DNA of 64,000 nucleotides from Cucumis sativus. Lineage: Eukaryota; Streptophyta; Magnoliopsida; Cucurbitales; Cucurbitaceae. The notes under the pieces were generated by a model. That model was not told the DNA's origin. It did no database searches and saw only the letters and a list, made by a program, of their open reading frames with translations. The translations under genes and the position numbers were made by a program. Position 1 is the first letter of the stretch. Each line of letters opens with the position of its first letter. Shown here piece by piece: positions 10,900 to 21,500 of this stretch. The stretch spans positions 16,936,607 to 17,000,606 of the forward strand of contig NC_026656.2 in the NCBI RefSeq assembly GCF_000004075.3. The letters are read 5' to 3'.

Positions 10900-13800
10900 A
10901 TGGAGGAATTTTTGAAGTTAACCCATTTGCTGGTGACCGTATTTCTATATACTTTTGCAACTATGACGGCCTTTCCTGCCATTCCAGATATTACCATGTC
11001 CGCTCTTTGTCCTGATCAAGACGAATGTTCTCTCGTCATTTACTTCACTGGCTTTCAACAAGTTGTAAGTTTTCTATAATCCTAAACTATATACGGATTG
11101 GTTTTTATTCGTATTTTGGATCATTTATGTTTCTTTGGATTGGAGATATCAGGTGACTGGAATTGGTGCATTGTTAATGATGCCATTGCTTGGAAATTTA
11201 TCGGATAGGTTTGGGAGGAAGACCGTTCTCACCATTCCTTTGGTTCTCAACATAATTCCACTCGGTTGGTGTCGGTTGATCATGAGATGACTCACTCTTC
11301 TTTCGATCGATCTACTTCCTTTCTTTTATACTAAAATTAATGTTATGATATCTTTTGAACTCAGTTTAAATAGTGTTTGGTGTTGATTGTAGGGATATTG
11401 GGGTATGGAAGATCGAGAGAATTGTTTTATATTTATTTTGTGTTCAAGTGTGTGACAAGCATCGTTTGTGAAGGCAGCGTCCAGTGCTTGGCCGTTGCCT
11501 ATGCGGTAATTAACAAACTTTAATTCTTTTTCACATGATCTCCTAATTATTTTCAATATATATTCCTTTAATTTCTTAGTAATCACCTTTCTATTCTTAA
11601 AATCATCAATCCTTTCTAACTTAAATAATAAGTTTAGGATTTGCACGTGGATTGACTAAAATAAAATATTTAAATCACACCTTCAATAATAATTAGATAC
11701 ACACAAATTTATAAGATCTACTCTTAATTTTAAATATATATATATATTTTTTTTCTTTCTTTATTTTAAATGTTTTTTTATATTTTTCAAAATAATAAAA
11801 AAATGAACTATTTACCCTCCAAAAAATCATTTAAAAACAAATATCAATTTCACTTTATTTTTCTATATAAGTCTGAATATGTGAAAATTTGTCAAAAACA
11901 TCAAATATGACAAAATATAATAAATTTTTTATATTCTATCAAATAATAGACATTGATAAACATTTCGTGAAAGTCTATTAGCTTTTATTATCGATAGAAT
12001 CTAAAATTTTGCTATAACTTCTAAATATTTTAATTTATTTTACTATTTTTAAAAATATCTATAAATATTTTGTCAAATTTGCTAGTTTTAATGTTTTTTT
12101 GCTAAATTTTTTTTGATGCTAATGGCCAATCATAAGTGCACAAACGTGGTTAAAACTTTTGATTTTAAATTTTTATTAAATTGAAATTTGTAAACGGAGA
12201 AGATGTTAAAACATTAAATAAACGCTTTATTTTGACCTAAAATAGATATGTATAGATCATAAAGAAAGAAAAAAAAGGTTAAATAAGTAATAAAAAATAA
12301 TATTTTACATATTTTCTATAAAAATCTTGAAAGAAAAAGTTTAATCTAAAATTCAATTTATGTTGTTAGAATCTTATTTCTAACTTAACTTTAGATTTCC
12401 AATATTTTATTTTTAGATTTCCTATATTAATCAATGATTTTTGTAATTTTTTTAAATTTGAAAAACGTTTTTGAATTTAATAAGAAAAAAAAGTCTGCCA
12501 ATTTCTAGGAGATGCTGTTGGTGAGCTGTGTGTTCTTTTATTCTCTAATTACAAATATTTATAAACTACAATTTCCTCTTTTAATATAATATACAAGTTT
12601 TTTTTTTTTGGTCTTTTAAAAAACAAAGAAATTTACAAACTATTTAAACAAAACAAAAAAGATTAATATATTTTACAAAGTATAAATATTTTGTGAAAGA
12701 TTCATTTTTAACCCTTTCCCTTTTTTATATATAATTTTAATTTTATAATAAATAAAAGTAATAGTAAAATAAAATAAAATTTTTATAAACTATAGAAAAT
12801 GTTTGGATTCTATCGAGGATAGAAATGGTTAGACTTCTATCACCGTTTATTATTGATAGAATTTGAAAATATTATTGATATTTTTAACAATTTTTCTTTT
12901 TAAAAATAAAAAACAAAAGAGAGTGAACAAGCATGTTCGACTATCACGATAAATAACACGTAATAACAATTACTTTAGTAAATGATCAAATTGACAAAAG
13001 AAGTACAAACCCACTATGGTTTAGTTGGTTTGGTGCAGTTTAAGCTTTTTAATTATTTTTTAAAAAAAGTTGTTTGGTTTGTATTTTTTTTCAAAATGAG
13101 AGTTACCGAACTCCTTATCTTTGATCAGCTACCTTCCATGGATTGATTTTAGTTGGTTGGTTCGATTTTTGATGTATCATACTCACATGGTATCTTAATA
13201 CCTTAATGTCATTGCCATTCTCCCCCTCAATTTAGTACTTACACATAGTAACGGTTTCACAAGAAAAATATACAATAGTATGAAGAGTACAAAACTCTTT
13301 TATTTCAAACTATTAAATTGATGTTCTTAAATACTCTCTTGAATGTCACAATGCTCTTTTTCATTTACACTATAAATTTGTGTTTATAAATGTTGGTGAC
13401 TATCATTCTATTTTTATACGATGATGTGATAAAATTACGTAAAACTGCCAAGAGCTGAGGACCAAATCATCCATCCATACTTCATGTTCCCTACTTGATT
13501 TGTACTTGCAAATACGTAGAATTTTGCGAAATCGAGTTTAATCAATGGTAAATGTGAGCTTTCGTCCGAGTGTTGTTACTAAGGTTCGACGCCATGACCA
13601 TCTCTGCAATTACAGGCCGACAATGTACCGGAGCACCGGCGAGCTTCTGCATTCGGAATTTTATCTGCCACTATCGCTTCTGCTTCCGTCTGCGGGAATC
13701 TCTGTGCTCGTTTTCTCTCCATTTCATCCACGTTTCAGGTAATCTCCGCTTCCCTTTCTCTGAAATTGCATTTCTACTCAGTTTTCAACGTATTGTCTTT

Positions 13801-16800
13801 CTCAATAGGCAGCGGCTTCCACGGCGGCTATGGCGGCTGTGTATATGAGGGTTTTCCTTACTGATTCTGCCCCTAATTGCAATCTTTCTGCTCCCTTACT
13901 ATCTGGGGAGAACGTAGAATCTGTTTCATCTAAAAAGGAAAAATATGCTACAGCCTTGCCTTCACTGACGGACCTTTTTTCCTTTTTGAAGACTAGGTAT
14001 GAGTTCATTTTGGGCCTCCAAATGCAAACTCTTCACTTCAATTATTTTATCTGCATCTATATTTGTAAATACCGTTGGAACATTACACGTTTTTATAGTC
14101 TAATTAGCATATTTTAACTACTACCTCATCATTTAATTGGTGAATTTTGGCCATCAAGATTTATTTTTAAAAACTAAATAGCTATGAGACGGGAATCAAC
14201 TATAAACTAAGTTTAAATCCTAGAAATCAGTAATGCGTTTTGCCCCAGTTTTATTTTTTCTATCTGTCATCAGTTTTTGCAATTTTCCTTCTTGTCATCC
14301 CATTTTTTGGTGCCTTGTCGGCGGTTCATTGAATAAGAGCAGGATCCAATAATGATTTTATGTAGTACTTGAACCAATGATGAATAAGAATGTATTAGAA
14401 GTTTAAGTCACTCACTATCACTTTTGAGTTATCTCATAGTCATGGAGTTTGGACCAAATAGTTTAGTGGCTCTAAGAGAAGATTTTGATCAGTTTCTTCT
14501 TAAATTCTCAATCCTTTTTCTTTTGTACATTATTTCCAGCTCGACATTTTCACAAGTAGCCGTCGTTGCATTTTTTAGCAATCTTGCTGATGTTGGCCAT
14601 CATGCTTCAATAATGGTTAGTCTTTTGATCCAGGGATCTAATCTGGGTCAGCTTTTGTCAACTTTTAGTTATAATTTCATTCAACTTATTCGGTTTACTT
14701 TTAAATAGAAAGTTTTATTCCTTAGTGATCACCCTCATCTTAGTCAGTTTGTAAATCTTTGTCTGGCACAATTATATATTTTACATCCATAACAGGCTCT
14801 CAACTGTGCGTAATGAACTTTAGTTGAGTAACTAGCTTGTCTTGGACAATTGATATGCTGACCGATGTTTGATTTCCCAACTACAGTACTATTTAAAAGC
14901 GAAATTTCACTTTGACAAGGATAGAATTGCTGATTTGATGGTGATTTCTGGGGTTGCTTCAAGTATTTCTCAGGCATGTCATGCTATTTTATTTTAGTTT
15001 ATATTTGTATTTTTTTCAATGTCAATTTTCTGTTTAGAATATGTTAAGAATATCAGCTAATTCCCTAAAATATTGCTTAAGCTTAAATTTTTCGAACCAT
15101 TGGTGATAGGACAGAATCCATTTTTATTCCATGTGTGTTTTTTAAGTTCTTACCATCAAACGAATCATTGCAGCTACTTTTAACGCCCATCTTGGTTCCT
15201 GCTCTAGGAGAGAATAGGCTACTCTCAGTTGGGGTCTTTTTCAATTCCCTGCATGTAAGCTCTCTAATGTTCTTCTTGCCTTTTTGACGTAAATGTTGTG
15301 GATGTTGTTCTAATTATCCAATTTCATATCAAGAAATTTGAGAAAGCCTCAATTCATGTATGGTTCTCACTCTGTTTTTTGGGTTTTTGAATGCAGATGC
15401 TTCTTCACAGCTTAGCTTGGTCTGCATGGGTAATTTGCTAATACATTGACAATCAGTTTAATTCTTTTAATAATTTGGTTCATTATTTTATATCTTACTT
15501 TACTGATTTGAAGTTCAATTCTTGTTCATAATTTACATCATGCCATTAATTCTTGTTCATAATTTACGTCATGCCATTAAATGACTAACTTTGTTGTCAT
15601 CCATCAGGTTTCCTATGGTGCTGCAATGCTTTCCGTTTTGTATATTTTCTGGCAGCCTTGTGTGAGTGCCGAACTTTTTTATCATTCAGAGTTTGTAATT
15701 CTCAATCGATAATTTCATTAAAGTTAACTTATTTCACATATGTAATCTGCAGCTGCAAAGCATAGTGTCGAAACAAGTTGGTGCAGGCGAGCAGGTCAGT
15801 TTTCAAGAACAGTTTCAACATAGTCAATAGTCTCTTAGCAGTTCATTGGTTATTTTATTTTATAATTTTTATTGATGGGTGAGCATTTCATTAGTTTATT
15901 AATGTCGGTAGTCATCTTTATCTCAATAAAAGAAATGCTGCAGTCTTTGTGTAACTGTGTTTATGGATAGAGTCAAACCCATGGCAGCAAGGAACAGATA
16001 CCCATATGGAGAGAAACTATCAATAATCTAATATTCTAATTCATTGACGTGACAGAAATACCAACTATAACCCGTCTACTTATAGTCTTTACATAACCAT
16101 GGAATTAGCCGATAAATTTTAAGTTACTAATTGAAACTTAACAACTTAACTAGACGAATTTACTAAATCAAAACAAATAACCAGGTCATTATACCTATAC
16201 CCTAACTTCAAAAAAGATAATATGTCCTTGAGTTTAGATAGGGAGAAACAAAAGAAGAAATTCTAGCTGATTATGGTGGATTAAAATGGACTGAATCAGC
16301 TACAACTCTAATTAATGACATGTCACATGCTTTCAACTACAACTCTAATTCTGGCTTTATATAATCATGAACGAAAACAAAAAGACTAATAAACAAAACA
16401 ATTTGGATTTAAATGATTATCAGGGTAAGGCTCAAGGATGCATTTCAGGCATATCTTCATTTGCCAATGTTGTTTCTCCATTTGTATTCTCCCCTTTAGC
16501 AGGTAACTCGCTTAAGTTTGCTATTTATATTGTAATACAACAGCTAAAGATGTTACGACTAACAAAGTTTAGATGTTTACAGCTTTGTTTCTATCTGAAA
16601 ACGCTCCATTTCATTTCCCTGGATTTAGCATCATGTGCGCTGCATCTGCTGCGGTAAGATTCATTTTTCCACTACATGAACCAATGCCTATGGCTGCTCT
16701 GTTTGGATGGATTTAGGTCTAAATTTCTGTTATAGTTTTATGACGGGAGTTTTGTTTGAGTAATCTTAAAAAGTACCTGCATTTATCACATGATAAATTT

Positions 16801-18893
16801 TCCAAAACTTCCATGTTCCTAGCTAGCATATGTTAACTGTTTTCTTATATGGTACATTTATCTGTTGGATGGTGTTGGTGATGTTTAGTAGGTTTATGCA
16901 GAAATTGGCTTAAGCGGTGAACAGAGAAGCAAATATCAGGTCTGGATATTTGTAAGTATATCAGTCTGCCAATTAATCTTCTATAGCAAGTGGCGTCTTC
17001 CTCAGTCAGTTGTTCTCCTTCAGATTTACATAGCTTCAGATTAGGATCCATAGGTGCTACAACTGGTTTAGAATCAAGAAAACCAGTATCTTCTAGGATT
17101 TGAAGACAATATTTTCTTTGGGAGAGCATAAGTCCTCGTTCAGATCTTGATAATTCTAGATCCAAGAAGTATCTTGCTTGTCCTAGGTCCTTTAATTTGA
17201 AGTGTGCCTTCAAAGAATCTTTGACTGAGTTGATATTCGAGGGAGATGGTCCTGTTAGTAATATGTCATCAACATATACTAATAATGCTACAAAGGTGCT
17301 TCCATTCCCCTTAGTAAATAAGGAGTAATCAGCCTTGGATTGGATGAAACCATGTGAGGATATTGCTGCTGCAAATTTTAGGAACCATCACCTAGATGCT
17401 GCTCATCACCTATTGAAGTACCTCAAAGGTTCCCCAGGACAAGGTGTTTTAATAAAACCTATTGATTCGTTTCACTTAAAAGCCTTCGTTGATGCTGATT
17501 GGGGATCGTGCCTTGACACTAGAAGATCGGTCACAGGGTTCTGCATCTTCCTAGGGGATTCCATTATCTCCTGGAAATCTAAGAAACAACCAACCGTCTC
17601 AAGGTCCTCTGCAGAAGCTGAATATAGAGCCTTAGCATCAGTCACCAGTGAGCTAGTATGGATCACACAGCTCCTTACTGACTTTAAAATAAAGACCTTG
17701 ATGCCAACCACTGTTTTCTGTGATAATCAAGCAGCCATTGCTATTGCTTCGAATCCGACATTTCATGAACGGACAAAACACATAGAAATTGATTGTCATT
17801 TTGTTCGAGACAAAATAGTTGAAGGATTTCTAAAGGTTTTACCTATCAACACTAGCCTACAACTAGCTGATATGTTCACTAAAGCACTACCTTCATCTAC
17901 CTTAAACAGACATATATCCAAGTTGGGAATGAAAGACATTCATCGTCCAACTTGAGGGGGAGTATTAACAATAAAAGTAGTTAGACTGTTATTTTCTGTT
18001 GTATTAGTTGTATTAGTTAATCTGTTATTTTCTGTTGTATTAGTTGTGTTAGTTAATCTGTTAGACAGTTATCAGTTGCTGCCAAGAATCTATAAATACC
18101 AAGCTTGGTTGATGTAGATATCTTTGACATACAGAAATAAAGAATTTACTGTAGTCAGTAAATCTTTTCTCCCAAATTCTGCTTCTTCTGATATGGTATC
18201 AGAGCAGGTGGTCCAGGGAGGTCCTGTGTTCAAGCTCCTGCATTGTCGTTTCCTCCCCCAATTAAAATCAATTTCCACTTGTTGGGCCTTTCAAATATTT
18301 CAAGCCCACAAGTGAGGGGGAGTGTTGGTGATATATAATTAAATTTGCCTTCAACCATTAGCTTAAGCTTTTGGATGAATTGGTGGTTTAATAGATGGAA
18401 ATGACCAAAAAAGAAAAGGAAAGATAATATGTGCTCTTTTGGTCGGAAATCACTCTGTTTTAATTTTTCAAGAATCTTAATCTCTCAAATATACCTTATC
18501 TACTTTTCTTCAAAAGAAAACATGTCACAATTAACGATAGTGTTGCACTTTTACTTGAATGTGACAGAAAAAATGTCGATGGAGTATCCGATTCATTACT
18601 ACTTTCTGTTACTTCTAAAGAAAACATGTTTCGTGTGAAGTTGCTAGTGTATAAGTATGCATGTTGGTATTTAAGATGATGCTTGGAGAGATTTAACTAA
18701 ACTATAGGAGTTATAAAGTATTTTTTGACTTGTAAGGACTTGATAAGAATTATAAGGATAATTCAATCATGGACTTATCATATCCATTTGATGGACTCCT
18801 ATTTTGTGGCAGATGACAGCATTTGTTCAGAGTATGATGATAAAAGCTCCTGCCAAAGCTTGTACCAGCATCCATGTGGAAGTTTTAGTTTAG
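10900..18893 (+). CDS. Major facilitator superfamily transporter, copy 2 (14 exons, 434 aa)
   Basis: Tandem paralogue of the gene at 630-7767, encoding a predicted 12-helix MFS transporter of unknown substrate. Exons: 10900-11064, 11153-11264, 11393-11505, 13616-13738, 13809-13996, 14540-14615, 14887-14973, 15174-15254, 15397-15429, 15608-15661, 15753-15794, 16424-16502, 16583-16653, 18813-18893. All exon lengths and phases match copy 1 except exon 5 (188 versus 203 bases; the central loop is shorter by five residues) and the last exon (two more codons). Motif A reads GNLSDRFGRK. The joined frame is open to TAG. An in-frame ATG exists 35 codons upstream (10795) but has no counterpart in copy 1, so 10900 is preferred. 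Intron 13 (2.16 kb) contains a chimeric retroelement, so correct joining of the last exon depends on splicing across it. Confidence 0.85.
11890..12075. repeat. Palindromic AT-rich dispersed repeat (MITE-like)
   Basis: Lies in intron 3 of transporter copy 2. Left arm ATATTCTATCAAATAATAG and right arm TATCGATAGAATCTAAAATT surround GACATTGATAAAC, with TTTTGCTATAACTT beyond. Ends are approximate. Confidence 0.5.
12780..12900. repeat. Palindromic AT-rich dispersed repeat (MITE-like)
   Basis: Another partial copy in intron 3 of transporter copy 2: TTTGGATTCTATCGAGGATAG on the left and TTATTGATAGAATTTGAAAAT on the right. Ends are approximate. Confidence 0.45.
14974..15173 (+). other. GC-AG intron (intron 7 of transporter copy 2)
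   Basis: The exon ends ...TTTCTCAG and the intron starts GCATGT, with acceptor CATTGCAG before CTACTTTTA. The frame is kept only with the GC donor, at the same place as in copy 1. Confidence 0.75.
16845..17390 (-). pseudogene. Copia reverse transcriptase fragment, inverted
   Basis: Minus-strand frame reads through GFIQSKADYSLF, the catalytic LLVYVDDILLTG, then LKDLGQARYFLDLE and SRPDICFSVHRLSQFL, ending at KPTKHH near 16880 (the element itself begins at 16873; the last codons are junction sequence). This is the C-terminal half of a Ty1/copia reverse transcriptase. It faces opposite to the RNase H piece that should follow it, so it is a dead fragment. Confidence 0.85.
17391..17955 (+). pseudogene. 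Copia RNase H fragment
   Basis: Plus-strand frame beginning LDAAHHLLKYLKGSPGQG continues with DADWGSCLDTRRSVTGFC, SRSSAEAEYRALA, a catalytic-type FCDNQAAIAIA, RTKHIEIDCHFVRD and LADMFTKALP, ending with TGA... at 17953-17955. It is a typical Ty1/copia RNase H plus C-terminal tail and is open, but it has no reverse transcriptase in phase. Its first residues continue exactly where the inverted piece stops (KPTKHH then LDAAHH). Confidence 0.85.
17963..18193 (+). repeat. Copia LTR (231 bp) with internal 36-bp tandem repeat
   Basis: Follows the polypurine tract TTGAGGGGGAG and begins TATTAACAATAAAAG (canonical TGTTAACA with one change). It ends ...CTTCTTCTGATA just before TGGTATCAGAGC. A 36-bp unit starting CTGTTATTTTCTG is repeated at 17986-18021 and 18022-18057. 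A TATA-like CTATAAATACC lies near 18089-18100. Confidence 0.7.
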
Positions 18894-20317
18894 TTCTCGT
18901 TCTTCTTCCCCTGCCCATATCTTTGTTGTTATATATTGTAAATGTTTAGTTGTTTATTCTCAAAAGTTAGCAAATTGAGGGATAAGAAAATGTTTTCTAA
19001 TAGCAATTTGTAAAAAGGCGTTTCTAGCGAGAAGTGTAGTTGTGAACTGAAATCTGAAGCACTGTGAACTTTTAGGACTTATTATGCGGTCTACAAACTC
19101 CTTGAATCAAACAAAGAGTAGAGTTCACAATTTCACACAGTCGCAATTCTTGTTGCTCAAATACCTCCTATGTGACTCGTAAAAGAAGAGTGATTGTCAT
19201 ATAATTCAAATGGGTATTTATAGTTATAAGAAAACTCTTCCAAATAGTCACAACCACATTGGTTCGAAGAGTTTATCAAATAATGAGGATTGAATTGTGA
19301 TTATAAAATATAGAGATATTATAAGTTTGGTTTTGGATATTTAATGGCGATTTATAAGTTTAAAAAAGAAATTTGAGGAACAAAAATTAAAATACTAATC
19401 TTAGAATGCCAACCTATAAAATTTATAAGCTTTGAGTACACATAGGACAACTAAGAAAAGGTCATCTATTAGTGCAAGATTAAATGTAAAATTTAAAATA
19501 TACATGCATGTAGTATATAATTTAATCATCATCAACTTTTTTTTTTTCATACAACATTTCTTTTACAATAGGAACTAAAAACAAAAGTAAACATTACATT
19601 GAAAAAAAAAAAGAAGAAGAAAGAGAGAGATATGCTCAAAAGTTGAACGAGGATGACTTCGAAGCTAAATTTTAGTCCACAAACATGCTTGAGATGCAAG
19701 AGTATACACGATACTATTAGAGAACTATTGACTATAAAATCTTTTAACAACGAAACTTTTATAGGATCAAGAGTCGATAAATCCTAATGAAATGTCTTCA
19801 AATGAAACGAAACAAATATAACTGAAATCAAGTCATGATAAAAGCAACCGACGTAAAGTTTATTCTATCGGTTTGATACATAAATAAGAAGTATGTGTGT
19901 ATGGAGATTGGAATATGGGTGGGAAGGGAAATGGGAAGGTTAAGTTATGGGTGTCACATGAGAGGAAGTTAAGAGATGTATTAAAGGTTATAGTTGAATG
20001 GGTGTGTCATATACTTCCATCTCACAAAATTACGTGGCCCCACGTTCCAAACCCTCTTTCCCTTTACCCTTTAGTTTACCTTAACCGCTAATTCTTCCAA
20101 TTATTATTATTTTGTTTATATTATAATGTTACAATTTCTTACCTCTCAATTCTAAAATATTCCCATTTCTAATTTCAATATCCTTCCTTTTCTTTTCTTT
20201 CAATCTTTTAACAAACGCTTGCATTTAATAAATTTATAATCAAAATATTCCTGTACTATTCTCTCTTCCATGAATTATTGTTATTATCGAGAACTTTTTC
20301 TAAACTAAAATATTTAC

Positions 20318-20430
20318 CCCTATACCAAAATTTTCGGATTCTATTAACGATAGAAACATATAGACTTTTATCACTTCTATCATAAAATTTGAAATTTTGC
20401 TATAAATTTTTTTAAGTTTGCTATTTTTCA
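20318..20430. repeat. Palindromic AT-rich dispersed repeat (MITE-like)
   Basis: CAAAATTTTCGGATTCTATT on the left and TAAAATTTGAAATTTTGCTA on the right form an inverted pair around GATAGAAACATATAGAC. A second related copy follows at about 20450-20610. Ends are approximate. Confidence 0.5.
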
Positions 20431-21129
20431 ATTCTCTTTATTTGAGAAATTTTCAAAAATAGCAAATTTTATAAAATATCTACCACCTATCGAAATTCTA
20501 TTAGTAATAGTTATTGATATGTTATAGTGTTAAAAAAACTATTGTTGATATAATTCAAAATTTTACTATAGTTTGTAAATATTTTAATATATTTTGTTAT
20601 TTTAAAAACAATCGATATTTTGTTACTCAACCCCATCTAACACATATTTGGTTTGAACTTATGTTATTAATTACATGGAATCAATATTTAAATGACCAAA
20701 ATAAAGCTAAAATTGAAACACACCAAAATAGAACATTGGATAGTAGAAGAAAAAGAATTGAAGTCCACACAATTATTTGCACATTACAATTTATCAAAAG
20801 TCTAAATTTGTGTTGTAAAAGTTATACACGAAGTACATACCTACCAAAAGTCTAAAGCCAATTAAAAATTGAAGAATTTAATAAACCAACTAATTTTTGC
20901 TTTCTCTAAGCTATATTTGAAATTGAAACCATAAACCCATATTTAAAATAGGTCGGTTAAGAGATTTGAATGTGACTATACATTATATTAAAAATTAAAT
21001 GAAGTCTTTGAACATTGAAGAATGGGAAGTAAAATTATATTTTAATATTAGCAAAAAGCTTAAGCCCAATTAAATAATAAAATTTCAGAAATGAAAAAAA
21101 AGGCAGTTTGATTCGGATCCGATTTGCGC

Positions 21130-21150
21130 CACGTGTCCGATCTTTAAATA
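21130..21150 (+). promoter_or_regulatory. ABRE-like CACGTGTC and TATA-like box upstream of PLD delta
   Basis: CACGTGTC (21130-21137) is an ACGT-core ABRE-type site. TTTAAATA follows at 21143-21150, a plausible TATA region about 350 bases before the start codon. PLD delta genes in Arabidopsis respond to ABA, drought and oxidative stress, so such a site would fit; function here is inferred. Confidence 0.45.
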
Positions 21151-21500
21151 GCATGTCAAAATCATAGCCCCACAGCTTCACCTTCCTCCTTCTATTATCA
21201 TTTTTTTTCCCTCGTTTTTCCTCTGCTCCGCCTTTCGCCGTTGGCTGCGTCGGAGACTACCGGAAAACCGCCGTCTCTACATCTTAATAAACGACGCCTC
21301 CTTCTTTCCGCTTTGGGCTTTCGTCTTCCTCCGGTGTTAGCCAACGGCTTGTAATTCTCATTATCCTCTTAACGCCGTCCTCCATTCCTTTTTGTTTTCG
21401 ATTATATTTACTCAATTTGCTCCTTCCGGCTGTTGGATTTCTTCATTTGCCTTTTTGTTGATTCATCTCCATTTTTTTTTCATTTCTGGAAATTTTGTTG

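Larger units (their letters stand above)
16868..18398 (+). mobile_element. Chimeric TRIM/Copia retroelement with 5-bp target duplication, in intron 13
   Basis: The element spans 16873-18393 and is flanked by GATGG at 16868-16872 and 18394-18398. From the left: the first 10 bases of a short LTR (TGTTGGTGAT), an inverted Copia reverse-transcriptase piece, a plus-strand Copia RNase H piece with its polypurine tract and LTR, a primer-binding site (TGGTATCAGAGC at 18194), a short internal region, a second polypurine tract (GTGAGGGGGAG, 18312-18322) and a 71-bp terminal LTR (18323-18393, starting TGTTGGTGATAT). The tiny LTR, PBS and PPT without genes are what a TRIM element has; the Copia material sits between its two ends. 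The final CA of the LTR has become TA. Confidence 0.75.
18894..21500. other. Intergenic region and PLD promoter/leader
   Basis: No gene is supported. An LTR-like remnant may lie at about 19000-19290, judged from a TATTTATAG box and retroelement-like composition on the minus strand. Palindromic AT-rich repeats occupy about 20318-20430 and 20450-20610. The PLD delta promoter and a pyrimidine-rich leader cover about 21100-21500. Confidence 0.5.
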
